Positions 9,091 to 17,058 of a DNA stretch of 64,000 nt are shown one piece after another. Position numbers and translations under genes: made by a program. The notes under the pieces were generated by a model. It was not told where the DNA came from. It did not search any database and was given only the letters and a program-made list of their open reading frames with translations. Every line of letters starts with the position of its first letter. The stretch's first letter is position 1. The stretch is taken from the NCBI GenBank assembly GCA_963843365.1, contig CAWJKG010000003.1, positions 186,001 through 250,000 of the forward strand. The letters run 5' to 3'. Source of the stretch: Bog-473 sp963843365. Lineage in GTDB: Bacteria; Actinomycetota; Acidimicrobiia; Acidimicrobiales; RAAP-2.

Positions 9091-10547
9091 AGGCCGAACG
9101 TCGCGTCCCGCACCGAGACCGTGCGCCCGATCAGGCCTTCGTCCACCGCGAGCATGGCGGTCGCCGCATCGTCGGAGGTGGCCGCCGTGCGCGTCCCGTC
9201 CGGGAGGTCCGCCACGATGGCCGTCCGGACCGGATCGTATCCCTCGGTGCCGCCATAGGTGACGGTGAACGAGGCCACCGTGGCCGCGGTCGGCTGGCGG
9301 GGCGGGATCTCGACCACCGGTACCACCTCAGTGGCCGCGAGGCCCTCGGTCGCGAGGTCGGCGAGCAGCGGCGCGGTGCCCGCCGGCACCGGGCTGGCGG
9401 ACCAGACCGCGAGCCCCGGCTTGGACAACATGCCCGAGACCGTCGTCAGGAGGCCCCGCGTCTCCGGCTCGTCGCGCAGGCGCCGCCCCAGACCGCACAG
9501 TGACTGCAGGACGAAATGGTTGAACGGCCCGCCGGCGAAGGCCATGCCGCCACCGAGGGTGGGGGTGCCGGCGGGGTCGAGCCCGAGCTCGCGCTGTTGC
9601 ACCCGCACGGCAGCGGGGAAGCACGAGTACACCTCGGCGAACGGAAGTGCGCTGAGGGGCTGTCCCAGGTGGCGGGCTGCGGCGCGGCCCAGGACGCCCA
9701 TGGCCGGCCACTCCTCCAGATGGCGTCGCGCCGTCAGCGTGACCGCCTGTGACGAGTGCAGGGCGACATGGGGGAACAGCCAGCGTTCGGGCGCGACGCC
9801 GGCTGACCGGGCGCGCCCAGCCGAGCAGATCAGCAGCGCGGAGGACTGGTTGACGGTCCACTGGCTGGAGTGCCACCGGTTGTAAGGGAAGGCGAGCGGC
9901 CGGTTGTGCGGTCCGGCGACAGCAAGGTCCGATTCGTCGCGGGCCTGCGGGAATGCCGCCTCGGGATTGTGCACCGCCACGGCGTTGAAACGCGCCCACA
10001 GCGCAGCCACGTCCACGCGTTGCCGTTCCGGCGAGAGGTGCAGGGTGTGCGCGAGCGCGTTCTCAATGAGCGCGTACTGCTGCACCGGCGGCCAGACCAT
10101 GCCGGCGGTGATCTCGACGGGGGCGACGAAGTCCGGTGGCCGGGTGAGCACGTCGTCGGGTGGCCGGTCCTGGTCGTCGGTTTCGACACCCCCGTCGCGC
10201 TCCCACGCCCGCGCCTCGCCACCCACGACGACGACCGAATCGACCTGTCCGGCCGCCACAGCCGCCAACGCGTAATTGATGACCTCCTGCTGCGACACTC
10301 CTATTTGGCACAGGAGCGTCCGCGCTCGGGCGGCGCCGATGCGCCGTGCCACCGTGCGGGCGGGGTCGGTGAGCGACCAGCTGCCCTGCGGCACCACGAT
10401 GCAGTCGAGGTCGGTCAGGAGTCCCGATGCGCCGGCGTCGTCGGCGGCGGCCACGACTGCCTCCGTCATGAGATCGACCACGGGCGCCGGCTCGTGGGCG
10501 ACGCCGAGCCCGACCAGGACGGGCAGGCGCGGGTCGAGGGAACGCAT
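9087..10547 (-). CDS. Thiolase-like / acetyl-CoA acetyltransferase family protein
   Basis: A 486-residue protein starting at ATG 10547 (VLVGLGVAHE follows). It has a thiolase N-domain, 'DLMTEAVVAAADDAG', and 'CQIGVSQQEVINYALAAVAAGQVDSVVVVGGEA', the helix that in true thiolases carries the nucleophile. Late segments 'EVYSCFPAAVRVQQRELGLD', 'GGGMAFAGGPFNHFV' and a C-terminal beta domain of about 90 residues fit the long actinobacterial thiolase/lipid-transfer-like family of about 490 residues. These are annotated as acetyl-CoA acetyltransferases, but their reaction is unproven. It overlaps cydD by 4 bp, an unusual partner. Its start is 36 bp from the divergent dienelactone hydrolase gene. Confidence 0.72.
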   Translation of the reverse strand: MRSLDPRLPVLVGLGVAHEPAPVVDLMTEAVVAAADDAGASGLLTDLDCIVVPQGSWSLTDPARTVARRIGAARARTLLCQIGVSQQEVINYALAAVAAGQVDSVVVVGGEARAWERDGGVETDDQDRPPDDVLTRPPDFVAPVEITAGMVWPPVQQYALIENALAHTLHLSPERQRVDVAALWARFNAVAVHNPEAAFPQARDESDLAVAGPHNRPLAFPYNRWHSSQWTVNQSSALLICSAGRARSAGVAPERWLFPHVALHSSQAVTLTARRHLEEWPAMGVLGRAAARHLGQPLSALPFAEVYSCFPAAVRVQQRELGLDPAGTPTLGGGMAFAGGPFNHFVLQSLCGLGRRLRDEPETRGLLTTVSGMLSKPGLAVWSASPVPAGTAPLLADLATEGLAATEVVPVVEIPPRQPTAATVASFTVTYGGTEGYDPVRTAIVADLPDGTRTAATSDDAATAMLAVDEGLIGRTVSVRDATFGL

Positions 10548-10583
10548 CGGTCCGGCCACGACGGCCGATGCTACGGTCCCGCC

Positions 10584-11435
10584 ATGGCCAAGGGCGAAGC
10601 GGGCAGGTGGGAGGCGGAACTCAAGGATTTCGCCAAGGAATCCTTCGAGGCCGACGGCAAACGGCGCGACATCTTCCGGATCGGGAGCGGGCCGGCGGTC
10701 ATCGTCATCAGCGAGATGCCGGGACTCACGCCCCTCGTCGCCCAGTTCGGGCGGCGGGTGGCGGCCGCCGGCTGTACCGCGGTGCTGCCGGTACTCTTCG
10801 GCGACCCGGGGCGCCCCGCCACAGTCGGCTACACGCTGCAGTCGCTGGGGCCCGCGTGCGTTTCCCGCGAGTTCTCGGCCTTCGCCCTGAAGCGGACGAG
10901 CCCGATCACGGGGTGGCTCCGCAAGCTGGCCGCGGCCGAGTACGAGCGCTGTGGGGGTCCCGGTGTCGGCGTGGTGGGCATGTGCTTCACGGGCGGCTTC
11001 GCACTCGGGATGATGGTCGACGACATCGTGCTGGCACCGGTGCTGAGCCAACCCTCGCAGCCTTTCCCCATCTCCAAGAAGTTCAAGGCGGACATCGGGA
11101 TCTCGGACGGCGACCTGGCCCGGGTCAAGGAGCGGACCGCGGCCGGTGCCTGCGTGCTCGGGTTGCGCTTCACCAACGACCCGTTCTGCTTCGAGGCGCG
11201 CTTCGAGACGCTGCGCCGTGAGCTGGGCGACGCGTTCATCGCCGTGGAGATCGACTCGGCACCGGGCAACCCGTACGGGCATCCGAAGCAGGCGCACTCC
11301 GTCCTGACCGAGCACCTCGTCGACGAGGAGGGCACCCCCACGCGCGCTGCCCTCGACCAGACACTCGCCTTCTTCCGCGAGAAGCTGGGCGTCGGTGCAG
11401 GCCCGGGCCCGCGGCCCGAGAGCCTGGTTCCGTAG
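10584..11435 (+). CDS. Dienelactone hydrolase family protein
   Basis: A 283-residue alpha/beta hydrolase. After the strand 'GPAVIVISEMPGL' comes the nucleophile elbow GMCFTGG, with Cys rather than Ser as in dienelactone hydrolase. A 'GNPYGHPKQAH' segment near the C-terminus supplies the likely catalytic His. DLH proper opens a lactone ring in chlorocatechol breakdown, but most family members act on other esters or thioesters. The start ATG 10584 was chosen because the coding signal begins there; the gene is divergent from the thiolase-like gene. It ends 8 bp before the stop of the convergent amine oxidase. Confidence 0.8.
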   Translation: MAKGEAGRWEAELKDFAKESFEADGKRRDIFRIGSGPAVIVISEMPGLTPLVAQFGRRVAAAGCTAVLPVLFGDPGRPATVGYTLQSLGPACVSREFSAFALKRTSPITGWLRKLAAAEYERCGGPGVGVVGMCFTGGFALGMMVDDIVLAPVLSQPSQPFPISKKFKADIGISDGDLARVKERTAAGACVLGLRFTNDPFCFEARFETLRRELGDAFIAVEIDSAPGNPYGHPKQAHSVLTEHLVDEEGTPTRAALDQTLAFFREKLGVGAGPGPRPESLVP

Positions 11436-11443
11436 CCCTCAGG

Positions 11444-12829
11444 TCAGGACGGCGACTGCAGGATCTCCTCGCACACACGCTCGCCCGAGCGCACGGCGCC
11501 GTCCATGGCCCCGTAGGAAGTCGACGCCGTCTCCGTGCCGGCCCAGTGCAGCCGCCCGACGGGTTCGCGCAGGCGGCGGCCGTACTGGGTGAGCACGCCG
11601 GTGGGGAAGTGGCCCATGGAGCAGCCCCGGGTCCAGGCCTCCTCCGCCCAGTTCTGCTCGAGGACCTCGACGGGAGAGGCCGCCCGTGGTCCGAGTCGCA
11701 AAGTGAGCATGCGGACGAACGCGTCGCGGCGGGCGCTCTCCTCGAGTGCGGCCAGGGCGCGTGCGCGCGGCCCCGCCGAGTAGCCGGCGATGACGCCCTG
11801 GCCGTGATCGGGTTGGCAGGTGTCGAGCGTGACCTCGATGTCGTCGTCGGTGGCCACGGTGGCCCCGGAGATCCCGTCGCGCCGCCAGAAGGGCTCGTCA
11901 TAGAGCGCGACCATCTTCAATTCGGTCCCGGCCGGAACCTGGTGGATCAGCAGAGCGTGGTCGGCCGGCAGCACGGGGTCGAACCTGATGCCGGCGGCCA
12001 AGGCCCGCGGGAGCGCCAGCACCACGCGCCGAGCCGCCACCACGCACCGCGCCGCGTGCACCGTCACCCCGTCCCCCCTCATCTCCACGGCGGTCACGGG
12101 CGATTCCAGCACGACCGCCCCGCCGAGCTCGGCCGCCATGGACCTCGGGATGCGGTCGGCGCCGCCCTCGAATTGCGAGTCCTGGTACCCGCCGGCGATG
12201 TTCATCAGCGACTCGATCCCACCGGCCGACCGAGTGAGGAAGAGCCAGTTGAGGAGCGAGACCTCGGAGAGGTCGCAGGCGAAGCAGGCGCGCACCGTCG
12301 CCTCGACCAGGTCGCGGGCGAGCCTCGTCGGCACGCGGGCGGCACTGAGCCAGGACCGCACGGACTGCGCATCCCATTCGGCCGCCCTGGGCGCGTCCCA
12401 CGGCGCGTCGACGGGCACCTTCTTGGCCATGGCGTTCAGCCGGGCGATGGCCTGACCCGCGCTGAGGAGGGCCACCGGGCTGATGCGGGGGATGTCGCCG
12501 CGGTAGCGCCGCACCTTGCCGCCCGTGGCCAGCACGTTGTCACCGTCGACAAACGTCTTGAACGTCCGGACGCCCATCTCCTTGGCCAGGGCGCGCATCC
12601 GGTCGTGGTGCGGACCGACGAAGCAGCCCCCCATGTCGACCGGCACCCCGGCGCGGCTGGTCTTCGTCCAGACCCGCCCGCCCACGCGGTCCCTCGCTTC
12701 GAGAACCGCCACCGAACGTCCCGCCTGGCTCAGGCGCCGGGCTGCGGTGAGTCCGGCCAGCCCGGCCCCGACGACGCAGACGTCGGCTTCCCGGGTGCTC
12801 GGGGTGCTCGTCTCGGTCCCGACGGTCAT
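11444..12829 (-). CDS. FAD-dependent amine oxidase
   Basis: A 461-residue flavoprotein starting at ATG 12829 after a clear ribosome site (gaggagggg). The N-terminal Rossmann motif reads VVGAGLAGLTAARRL, with the ribose-binding Glu in 'AVLEARDRVGGR'. The C-terminus has the second FAD signature 'LHWAGTETASTSYGAMDGAV'. This arrangement is that of monoamine oxidase, putrescine oxidase and related enzymes, which oxidise primary or polyamines to aldehydes with release of peroxide. Substrate is unknown. The divergently transcribed TetR gene and the palindrome between them suggest local repression. Confidence 0.85.
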   Translation of the reverse strand: MTVGTETSTPSTREADVCVVGAGLAGLTAARRLSQAGRSVAVLEARDRVGGRVWTKTSRAGVPVDMGGCFVGPHHDRMRALAKEMGVRTFKTFVDGDNVLATGGKVRRYRGDIPRISPVALLSAGQAIARLNAMAKKVPVDAPWDAPRAAEWDAQSVRSWLSAARVPTRLARDLVEATVRACFACDLSEVSLLNWLFLTRSAGGIESLMNIAGGYQDSQFEGGADRIPRSMAAELGGAVVLESPVTAVEMRGDGVTVHAARCVVAARRVVLALPRALAAGIRFDPVLPADHALLIHQVPAGTELKMVALYDEPFWRRDGISGATVATDDDIEVTLDTCQPDHGQGVIAGYSAGPRARALAALEESARRDAFVRMLTLRLGPRAASPVEVLEQNWAEEAWTRGCSMGHFPTGVLTQYGRRLREPVGRLHWAGTETASTSYGAMDGAVRSGERVCEEILQSPS

Positions 12830-12856
12830 GGCCCCTCCTCGGTCCTTCTGAAGGTA

Positions 12857-12877
12857 ACATGCGTGCGGCCCGCATGT
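12857..12877. promoter_or_regulatory. Palindromic operator between amine oxidase and TetR genes
   Basis: Arms ACATGCG (12857-12863) and CGCATGT (12871-12877) flank a 7-bp centre that is itself nearly symmetric: only one of the ten base pairs across the 21-bp site mismatches. It sits in the 72-bp gap between two divergent starts, 28 bp from the amine oxidase ATG and 25 bp from the TetR ATG, so it must overlap one or both promoters. TetR dimers bind sites of this size. Confidence 0.6.
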
Positions 12878-12901
12878 AAATGGCCGGGGAAGAGGCGAGG
12901 G

Positions 12902-13513
12902 ATGAGCGGCACGGAAGTCGTGAGGAGGCCGCGGGAGACCCAGGTCGCCCGGTCCGCCCGCACCCGGGGCGCTCTGCTCGCGGCGGCGCGTGGACTCTTC
13001 GCCGAGAAGGGCTTCGCCGCCACCGGCCGCGACGAGATCGCGGAGAGGGCCGGCGTGACGCGTGGTGCTCTGTATCACCACTTCGCTTCCAAGACCGACC
13101 TGGCGGCCACCGTGGTGGAGCAGCTCGAGGGTGAGTTGGTGGGCCTCGTCGTCGCCGCCGCCCGCGAGGGTTCCGGTGTGCGGGACCAGCTGCGCCGCGG
13201 CTGCCGTGCCTACATGGATGCCTGTGCCGATCCCACGATGGCGCGCATCCTCGCCGACGCCCCGGCGGTGCTGGGGATCGAGGCGTGCCGGGCGCTTGAC
13301 GCGGTGGCCTGCGCGCCACTTCTGGCGGAGGTTTTCGCCCGGGCGGGAGAGGAGGGCGTCGCCGTTCCGGGCGATCCGGAGGTGGCCGCCGCCCTGCTGC
13401 TGGGCTTCCTCAACGAGGCGGCCGGCCTCGTTGCCGCCGCACCGGACGATGCGGATCTGCGCCGACGGGTCAGCGGCACGGTGGACGAATTCCTCGCCCG
13501 GCTCTTCGGCTGA
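12902..13513 (+). CDS. TetR-family transcriptional regulator
   Basis: A 203-residue repressor-type protein. The N-terminal domain (about residues 18-65) is a textbook TetR helix-turn-helix: 'GALLAAARGLFAEKGFAATGRDEIAERAGVTRGALYHHFASKTDL'. The C-terminal half is all-helical and ends with a 'TVDEFLARLF' helix. A purine-rich site (gaggcgaggg) precedes ATG 12902. It is divergent from the amine oxidase, with a near-perfect 21-bp palindrome between, so autoregulation and control of the oxidase are the natural reading. The inducer is unknown. Confidence 0.88.
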   Translation: MSGTEVVRRPRETQVARSARTRGALLAAARGLFAEKGFAATGRDEIAERAGVTRGALYHHFASKTDLAATVVEQLEGELVGLVVAAAREGSGVRDQLRRGCRAYMDACADPTMARILADAPAVLGIEACRALDAVACAPLLAEVFARAGEEGVAVPGDPEVAAALLLGFLNEAAGLVAAAPDDADLRRRVSGTVDEFLARLFG

Positions 13514-13536
13514 GCAGGCGGAGGCGTCCCCGGGGG

Positions 13537-14265
13537 TCAGCCCGTCGTCGTCGCACGCCCAGCCCCGATCTCCTGTGCGATCTGCGTGACGTCGGCGCGG
13601 CCCTTGGCCAGGGCGCGCTCGGCCGCCTGACTCGACGTTCTCGAGGCGGCCAGCAGGGCGTGGTCGGCATTCCACTGTGCTGGCGTGAAGGCGAGCACAG
13701 TGGCAGCCAGATCGGCCGAGGCACTCGTCGCGCTGGTGATCTGGCCATTGAGGTCGTCGATCAGGGGCTGCAGTGCGGCTTGGTTCTCTGGCGTCACCCG
13801 AGCTTGCGCCTTCGCGGCCACCGCCGTGAGATGGGGGATGACCGTCGTCGTGGCGCGGTCGGCGTCCGCGGCCATGCGCGCCGCCGGGAGCACGAGGACG
13901 TAGACGCGGTAGTCACGGAAGATCGTCCCGAAGTCGTGGGCCGCCTGCCGCACCGTGGCGTCGCCCTGAATGGTCGTGTTGAGTTGCTGCAGCGGCGAGA
14001 TGTCGGTGCCGAGGTAGCTGGTCAGACCCGCCTCGCTCGCACCGAGTCCCGTGCTGGCGCGCACCTTGGCGATCGCGGCGTTGAGATCGTTCACCCGATC
14101 GCCGATCTCGGTGTTCGCTGTTGCCTTGATGCCCGAGAGGCTCGTGGGGCGGGTGCTGCTCGTCGGGGCGGCGGTGGCGTCGGCGCCCGCCGCGTTGCCG
14201 AGCGTGATCCCCAGGGCCAACAGGACGGCGCCGGCGCGGATGCAGCGGATGGTCAGGTGCGACAT
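13537..14265 (-). CDS. Secreted alpha-helical protein of unknown function
   Basis: A 242-residue protein with an N-terminal signal peptide: basic start, hydrophobic 'AGAVLLALGITLG', then 'NAAGADATA' as a likely cleavage region. The mature part is Ala-, Thr- and Asn-rich and almost entirely helical, with coiled-coil-like stretches such as 'IGDRVNDLNAAIAKV'. It has no cysteines or recognisable catalytic motif. I do not recognise a named family; similar secreted helical proteins exist in actinobacteria. It is divergent from the response regulator gene, which makes it a candidate target of that two-component system. Confidence 0.6.
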   Translation of the reverse strand: MSHLTIRCIRAGAVLLALGITLGNAAGADATAAPTSSTRPTSLSGIKATANTEIGDRVNDLNAAIAKVRASTGLGASEAGLTSYLGTDISPLQQLNTTIQGDATVRQAAHDFGTIFRDYRVYVLVLPAARMAADADRATTTVIPHLTAVAAKAQARVTPENQAALQPLIDDLNGQITSATSASADLAATVLAFTPAQWNADHALLAASRTSSQAAERALAKGRADVTQIAQEIGAGRATTTG

Positions 14266-14353
14266 GCGGACTCCTCTCGCCCGTGCCCCAGGTGTCGCGG
14301 GAAGCGGTCCAGTCCATGGTGCGCGCCCATGGTGAACCCGGTGTTGGCCAATC

Positions 14354-14371
14354 GTGAGGGTTCTGTAAGGG
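14354..14371. promoter_or_regulatory. 11-bp-phased direct repeat upstream of the response regulator
   Basis: GTGAGGG (14354-14360) and GTAAGGG (14365-14371) repeat with an 11-bp period, about 50 bp upstream of the response regulator start and 90 bp upstream of the divergent secreted protein gene. OmpR/PhoB-type regulators bind head-to-tail sites spaced by one helical turn, so this is a plausible autoregulatory or shared operator. Confidence 0.4.
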
Positions 14372-14420
14372 AATCCCTCATTGGGGCAATTCCGGGTGCG
14401 GGAAATGGGAGGCTAGGTCC

Positions 14421-15098
14421 GTGAGCGCGGAGAGCGGGACGGTGGTGGTGGTCGAGGACGATCCGCACATCGCGGATCTGGTTGACCTCTATCTCCGGCG
14501 GGAAGGCTTCCGGGTGCTCCTGGCCGGCGATGGCGAAAGAGGCCTTGAGATGCTGTCACGGGAGGATGCGTGCATCGTCATCCTCGACGTCGGCCTCCCT
14601 GGCGCTCGCGACGGCTTCGACGTGTGCCGCGAGATCCGCACCCGGAGCACGGTGCCCGTCCTCTTCCTCACGGCGCGCGACGACGAGGTGGATCGCATTC
14701 TGGGGTTGGAGCTGGGGGCGGACGACTATCTGGTCAAGCCGTTCTCGCCGCGCGAGCTTGTCGCCCGCGTTCGGGCCATCCTGCGTCGGACCAGGGAGGG
14801 CCCTGCGCCGCAGGACGTGATCACCCTGGGAGATCTCGAGGTTGACCTGCGCCGCCGGGAGGCGCGCCTTTCCGGTGAAGCCGTCGCGCTGACGACCCGC
14901 GAGTTCGACCTGCTCGCCTTCCTCGCCAACAACGTCGGACTCGCCTTGTCGCGCCAACAGCTTCTCGACGGAGTCTGGGGGACCGACTGGTACGGCGACG
15001 AGCGGACGGTCGACGTGCATGTGGCCCAGCTACGCAAGAAGCTCGGAACCGATCTCCCGCTGGCCACGGTCTGGGGCGTCGGCTACCGGTTCGGCTGA
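14421..15098 (+). CDS. OmpR-family response regulator
   Basis: A 225-residue two-component regulator. The receiver domain is canonical: acidic cluster E12-D13-D14, phosphorylated Asp56 in 'VILDVGLPG', Thr84 and Lys106 in 'DDYLVKPFSP'. The C-terminal winged helix (about residues 130-225) has 'LTTREFDLLAFLANNVG', 'SRQQLLDGVWG' and 'RTVDVHVAQLRKKLG', the OmpR/PhoB DNA-binding fold. The histidine kinase follows after 3 bp, so the two form an operon. The GTG start at 14421 follows a ggaggct ribosome site. Confidence 0.92.
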   Translation: MSAESGTVVVVEDDPHIADLVDLYLRREGFRVLLAGDGERGLEMLSREDACIVILDVGLPGARDGFDVCREIRTRSTVPVLFLTARDDEVDRILGLELGADDYLVKPFSPRELVARVRAILRRTREGPAPQDVITLGDLEVDLRRREARLSGEAVALTTREFDLLAFLANNVGLALSRQQLLDGVWGTDWYGDERTVDVHVAQLRKKLGTDLPLATVWGVGYRFG

Positions 15099-15101
15099 CC
15101 G

Positions 15102-16535
15102 ATGCGACGCCGCCTGATGCTGGTGATGGTGGGTCTGGTCGCCCTGGTGCTGGTCATCGCCGGGGCGGGCAGCCTGATCCTCACGCGCAAAGCCGCACGC
15201 AACCAGGCGCAGCAGCAGTTGGTCTCCGAGGTCAACTCCCTCACCTCTTCGCAGATCGGGTCGGAGTCCCTCCACGTACTGGCCGTCGTGCGCACAACGC
15301 TCAAGCTCGAGGACGCCGACGTGATCCAGATCACTCGGCGCGGCAACGTCGTCACGCCGCTGCCGGACGGGCTGACCGAACAGGACATCGACGTAAGTGC
15401 GGTGCAATCGGGGCAGACCACCTCGGGGCGCAACGGGAACACGGTGTACGCGGTGGCCCCCGTGACACTCTCCGAGCAGGAACTCACGCGGCTGCGGGAG
15501 CGTCGGCACGTGGCGTTCGAGGGCACGTTCGCCATTCTCCTCACCCGCGATGTCGGCGGTCTGGGACCGAGCTGGGGCTACTTCATCATCGCAGGGGGCG
15601 TAGCGTTGGTCGTGGCCGCCCTGGTGGCGTGGCAGATGTCGCGCCGCATGGCCCGGCCCCTCGAGGAGGCTGTGGCGGCCACCAGCCGCATCGCGGCGGG
15701 TGAACTGGCGAGCCGCGTCCCCGTGCGGCACGGCGACTACCCCGAGTTCGCCTCGCTGGCCGGCTCCATCAACGACATGGCGCAGAGTCTGGAGGACGGG
15801 CGCGCCCGGGAGCGCCAACTACTGCTGTCGGTCTCGCACGACTTGCGCACGCCCCTGACCTCAATCCGTGGATTCGCCGAGGCGATTCACGACGGGGCGA
15901 CAGAGGACAGCGCACAGGCGGCCGACGTGATCATCGCCGAGTCGCGGCGGCTCGAACGGCTCGTGGGGGACCTGCTCGACCTGACCAAGCTCGAAGCCAG
16001 GCAGATGTCGATCGCGCTCCGCCCCACCGACGCGGCCGAGGTCGTCACGACGACAACGGAGGGGTTCCGTCCCGCGGCGGCAAGAAGCGGGCTCGCCATC
16101 GTGCTGCGGGTGCCGGGCTACGACGGCATGCCGCCCGTTCCCATGCCGGCACCGCCCGTCGTGGCCGACCCCGACCGGCTGGCGCAGCTGCTGGCGAACC
16201 TGCTGGAGAATGCCATGACCTTCGCGCGCTCCACCGTCACAGTGGGGCTGGCCTATGACCCGACATCAGGTTCGTGCAGCATCACCGTGGACGACGACGG
16301 TCCCGGCATTCTCGCCAGTGACCTGCAGCGCGTGTTCGAGCGGTTCTATCGCGCCGACCGGGGACCAAACCGCCTGATGGGATCGGGCCTGGGCCTCGCC
16401 ATCGTGGCCGAGTTGGCCACGGCGATGGGTGGATCCGTGCGCGCCGAGTCACCGCAGCACGAAGACGGCGGTTCCCGATTCGTGGTCACCTTGCAGCAGT
16501 GGCAGTCCGCGTCGGCGCAGCCGACGGGCGTCTGA
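15102..16535 (+). CDS. Sensor histidine kinase
   Basis: A 477-residue membrane kinase, partner of the regulator 3 bp upstream. TM1 covers about residues 5-27 and TM2 about 163-185, enclosing an extracytoplasmic sensor region of roughly 135 residues with no recognised fold. A HAMP linker follows ('RRMARPLEEAVAATSRIAAGELASRV'). The phospho-accepting His246 lies in 'SVSHDLRTPLTSIRGF'. The ATPase domain has an N box 'LANLLENAMTF', G1 'DDDGPGI', F box 'FERFYRADRG' and G2 'GSGLGLAIV'. The signal sensed is unknown. It ends 12 bp from the convergent small membrane protein. Confidence 0.92.
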   Translation: MRRRLMLVMVGLVALVLVIAGAGSLILTRKAARNQAQQQLVSEVNSLTSSQIGSESLHVLAVVRTTLKLEDADVIQITRRGNVVTPLPDGLTEQDIDVSAVQSGQTTSGRNGNTVYAVAPVTLSEQELTRLRERRHVAFEGTFAILLTRDVGGLGPSWGYFIIAGGVALVVAALVAWQMSRRMARPLEEAVAATSRIAAGELASRVPVRHGDYPEFASLAGSINDMAQSLEDGRARERQLLLSVSHDLRTPLTSIRGFAEAIHDGATEDSAQAADVIIAESRRLERLVGDLLDLTKLEARQMSIALRPTDAAEVVTTTTEGFRPAAARSGLAIVLRVPGYDGMPPVPMPAPPVVADPDRLAQLLANLLENAMTFARSTVTVGLAYDPTSGSCSITVDDDGPGILASDLQRVFERFYRADRGPNRLMGSGLGLAIVAELATAMGGSVRAESPQHEDGGSRFVVTLQQWQSASAQPTGV

Positions 16536-16547
16536 CCAGACGGTCTC

Positions 16548-16823
16548 TCAGGGTTGCGTCTGTACCGGCGTCACGGGCGCCGGAGTCGTGGCCGTGCTGG
16601 CTCCGCCCGAAGGCGCCGTCCCGACGGGCCCGTTGGCGGGCGCCGGCACGGAGATGAGGTCCAGGGCGCGGTAGGTCGCGGCGTAGGAGCCCATGCCGAC
16701 GAGCACGGTCAAGGCGCAGGCGCCGAGGATCTTGGCCCGGCGGTGCCGTTGCGGGGCCTGCGCGAAGGGGCGCGTCGCGACCGCCGGCACTTCGCCGAAG
16801 AGGCTCACCGTCGGGATGTCCAC
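16548..16823 (-). CDS. Small membrane protein of unknown function
   Basis: About 91 residues if started at GTG 16823; GTG 16808 is an alternative, and no strong ribosome site decides. It has a short basic N-terminal part (QAPQRHRRAK), one hydrophobic segment 'ILGACALTVLVGMGSYAATY', and a Pro/Thr/Ala-rich tail 'STATTPAPVTPVQTQP'. This looks like a single-pass protein with an extracytoplasmic disordered tail. I do not recognise a family. It is convergent with the histidine kinase. Confidence 0.45.
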   Translation of the reverse strand: MDIPTVSLFGEVPAVATRPFAQAPQRHRRAKILGACALTVLVGMGSYAATYRALDLISVPAPANGPVGTAPSGGASTATTPAPVTPVQTQP

Positions 16824-17058
16824 AGGGAATTGTCGGACGTTCCGAGGCCCACCTTGAGGGGCTCCGCCTGCATGTATGGCTCGTACCAGGGACAATTGCG
16901 GCTGCCGGACGATCGGCCCGGCGCTCCGCATGGACGGTCGCTCGCTGGGGTCGGCGCGGTCGTATGGCAAGCTTCCGGGCCGTTGGCGACGGGGACGGAG
17001 GGGCTGCGGGCATCGTGACAAGGTCAGGTGTGGGCGGATCGACTCGGGTCGTCGGGCG

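Noticed and set aside
9870..10583. Long plus-strand extension upstream of the dienelactone hydrolase
   Set aside because: It is the antisense of the thiolase-like gene; the hydrolase starts at ATG 10584, where homology-like sequence begins.
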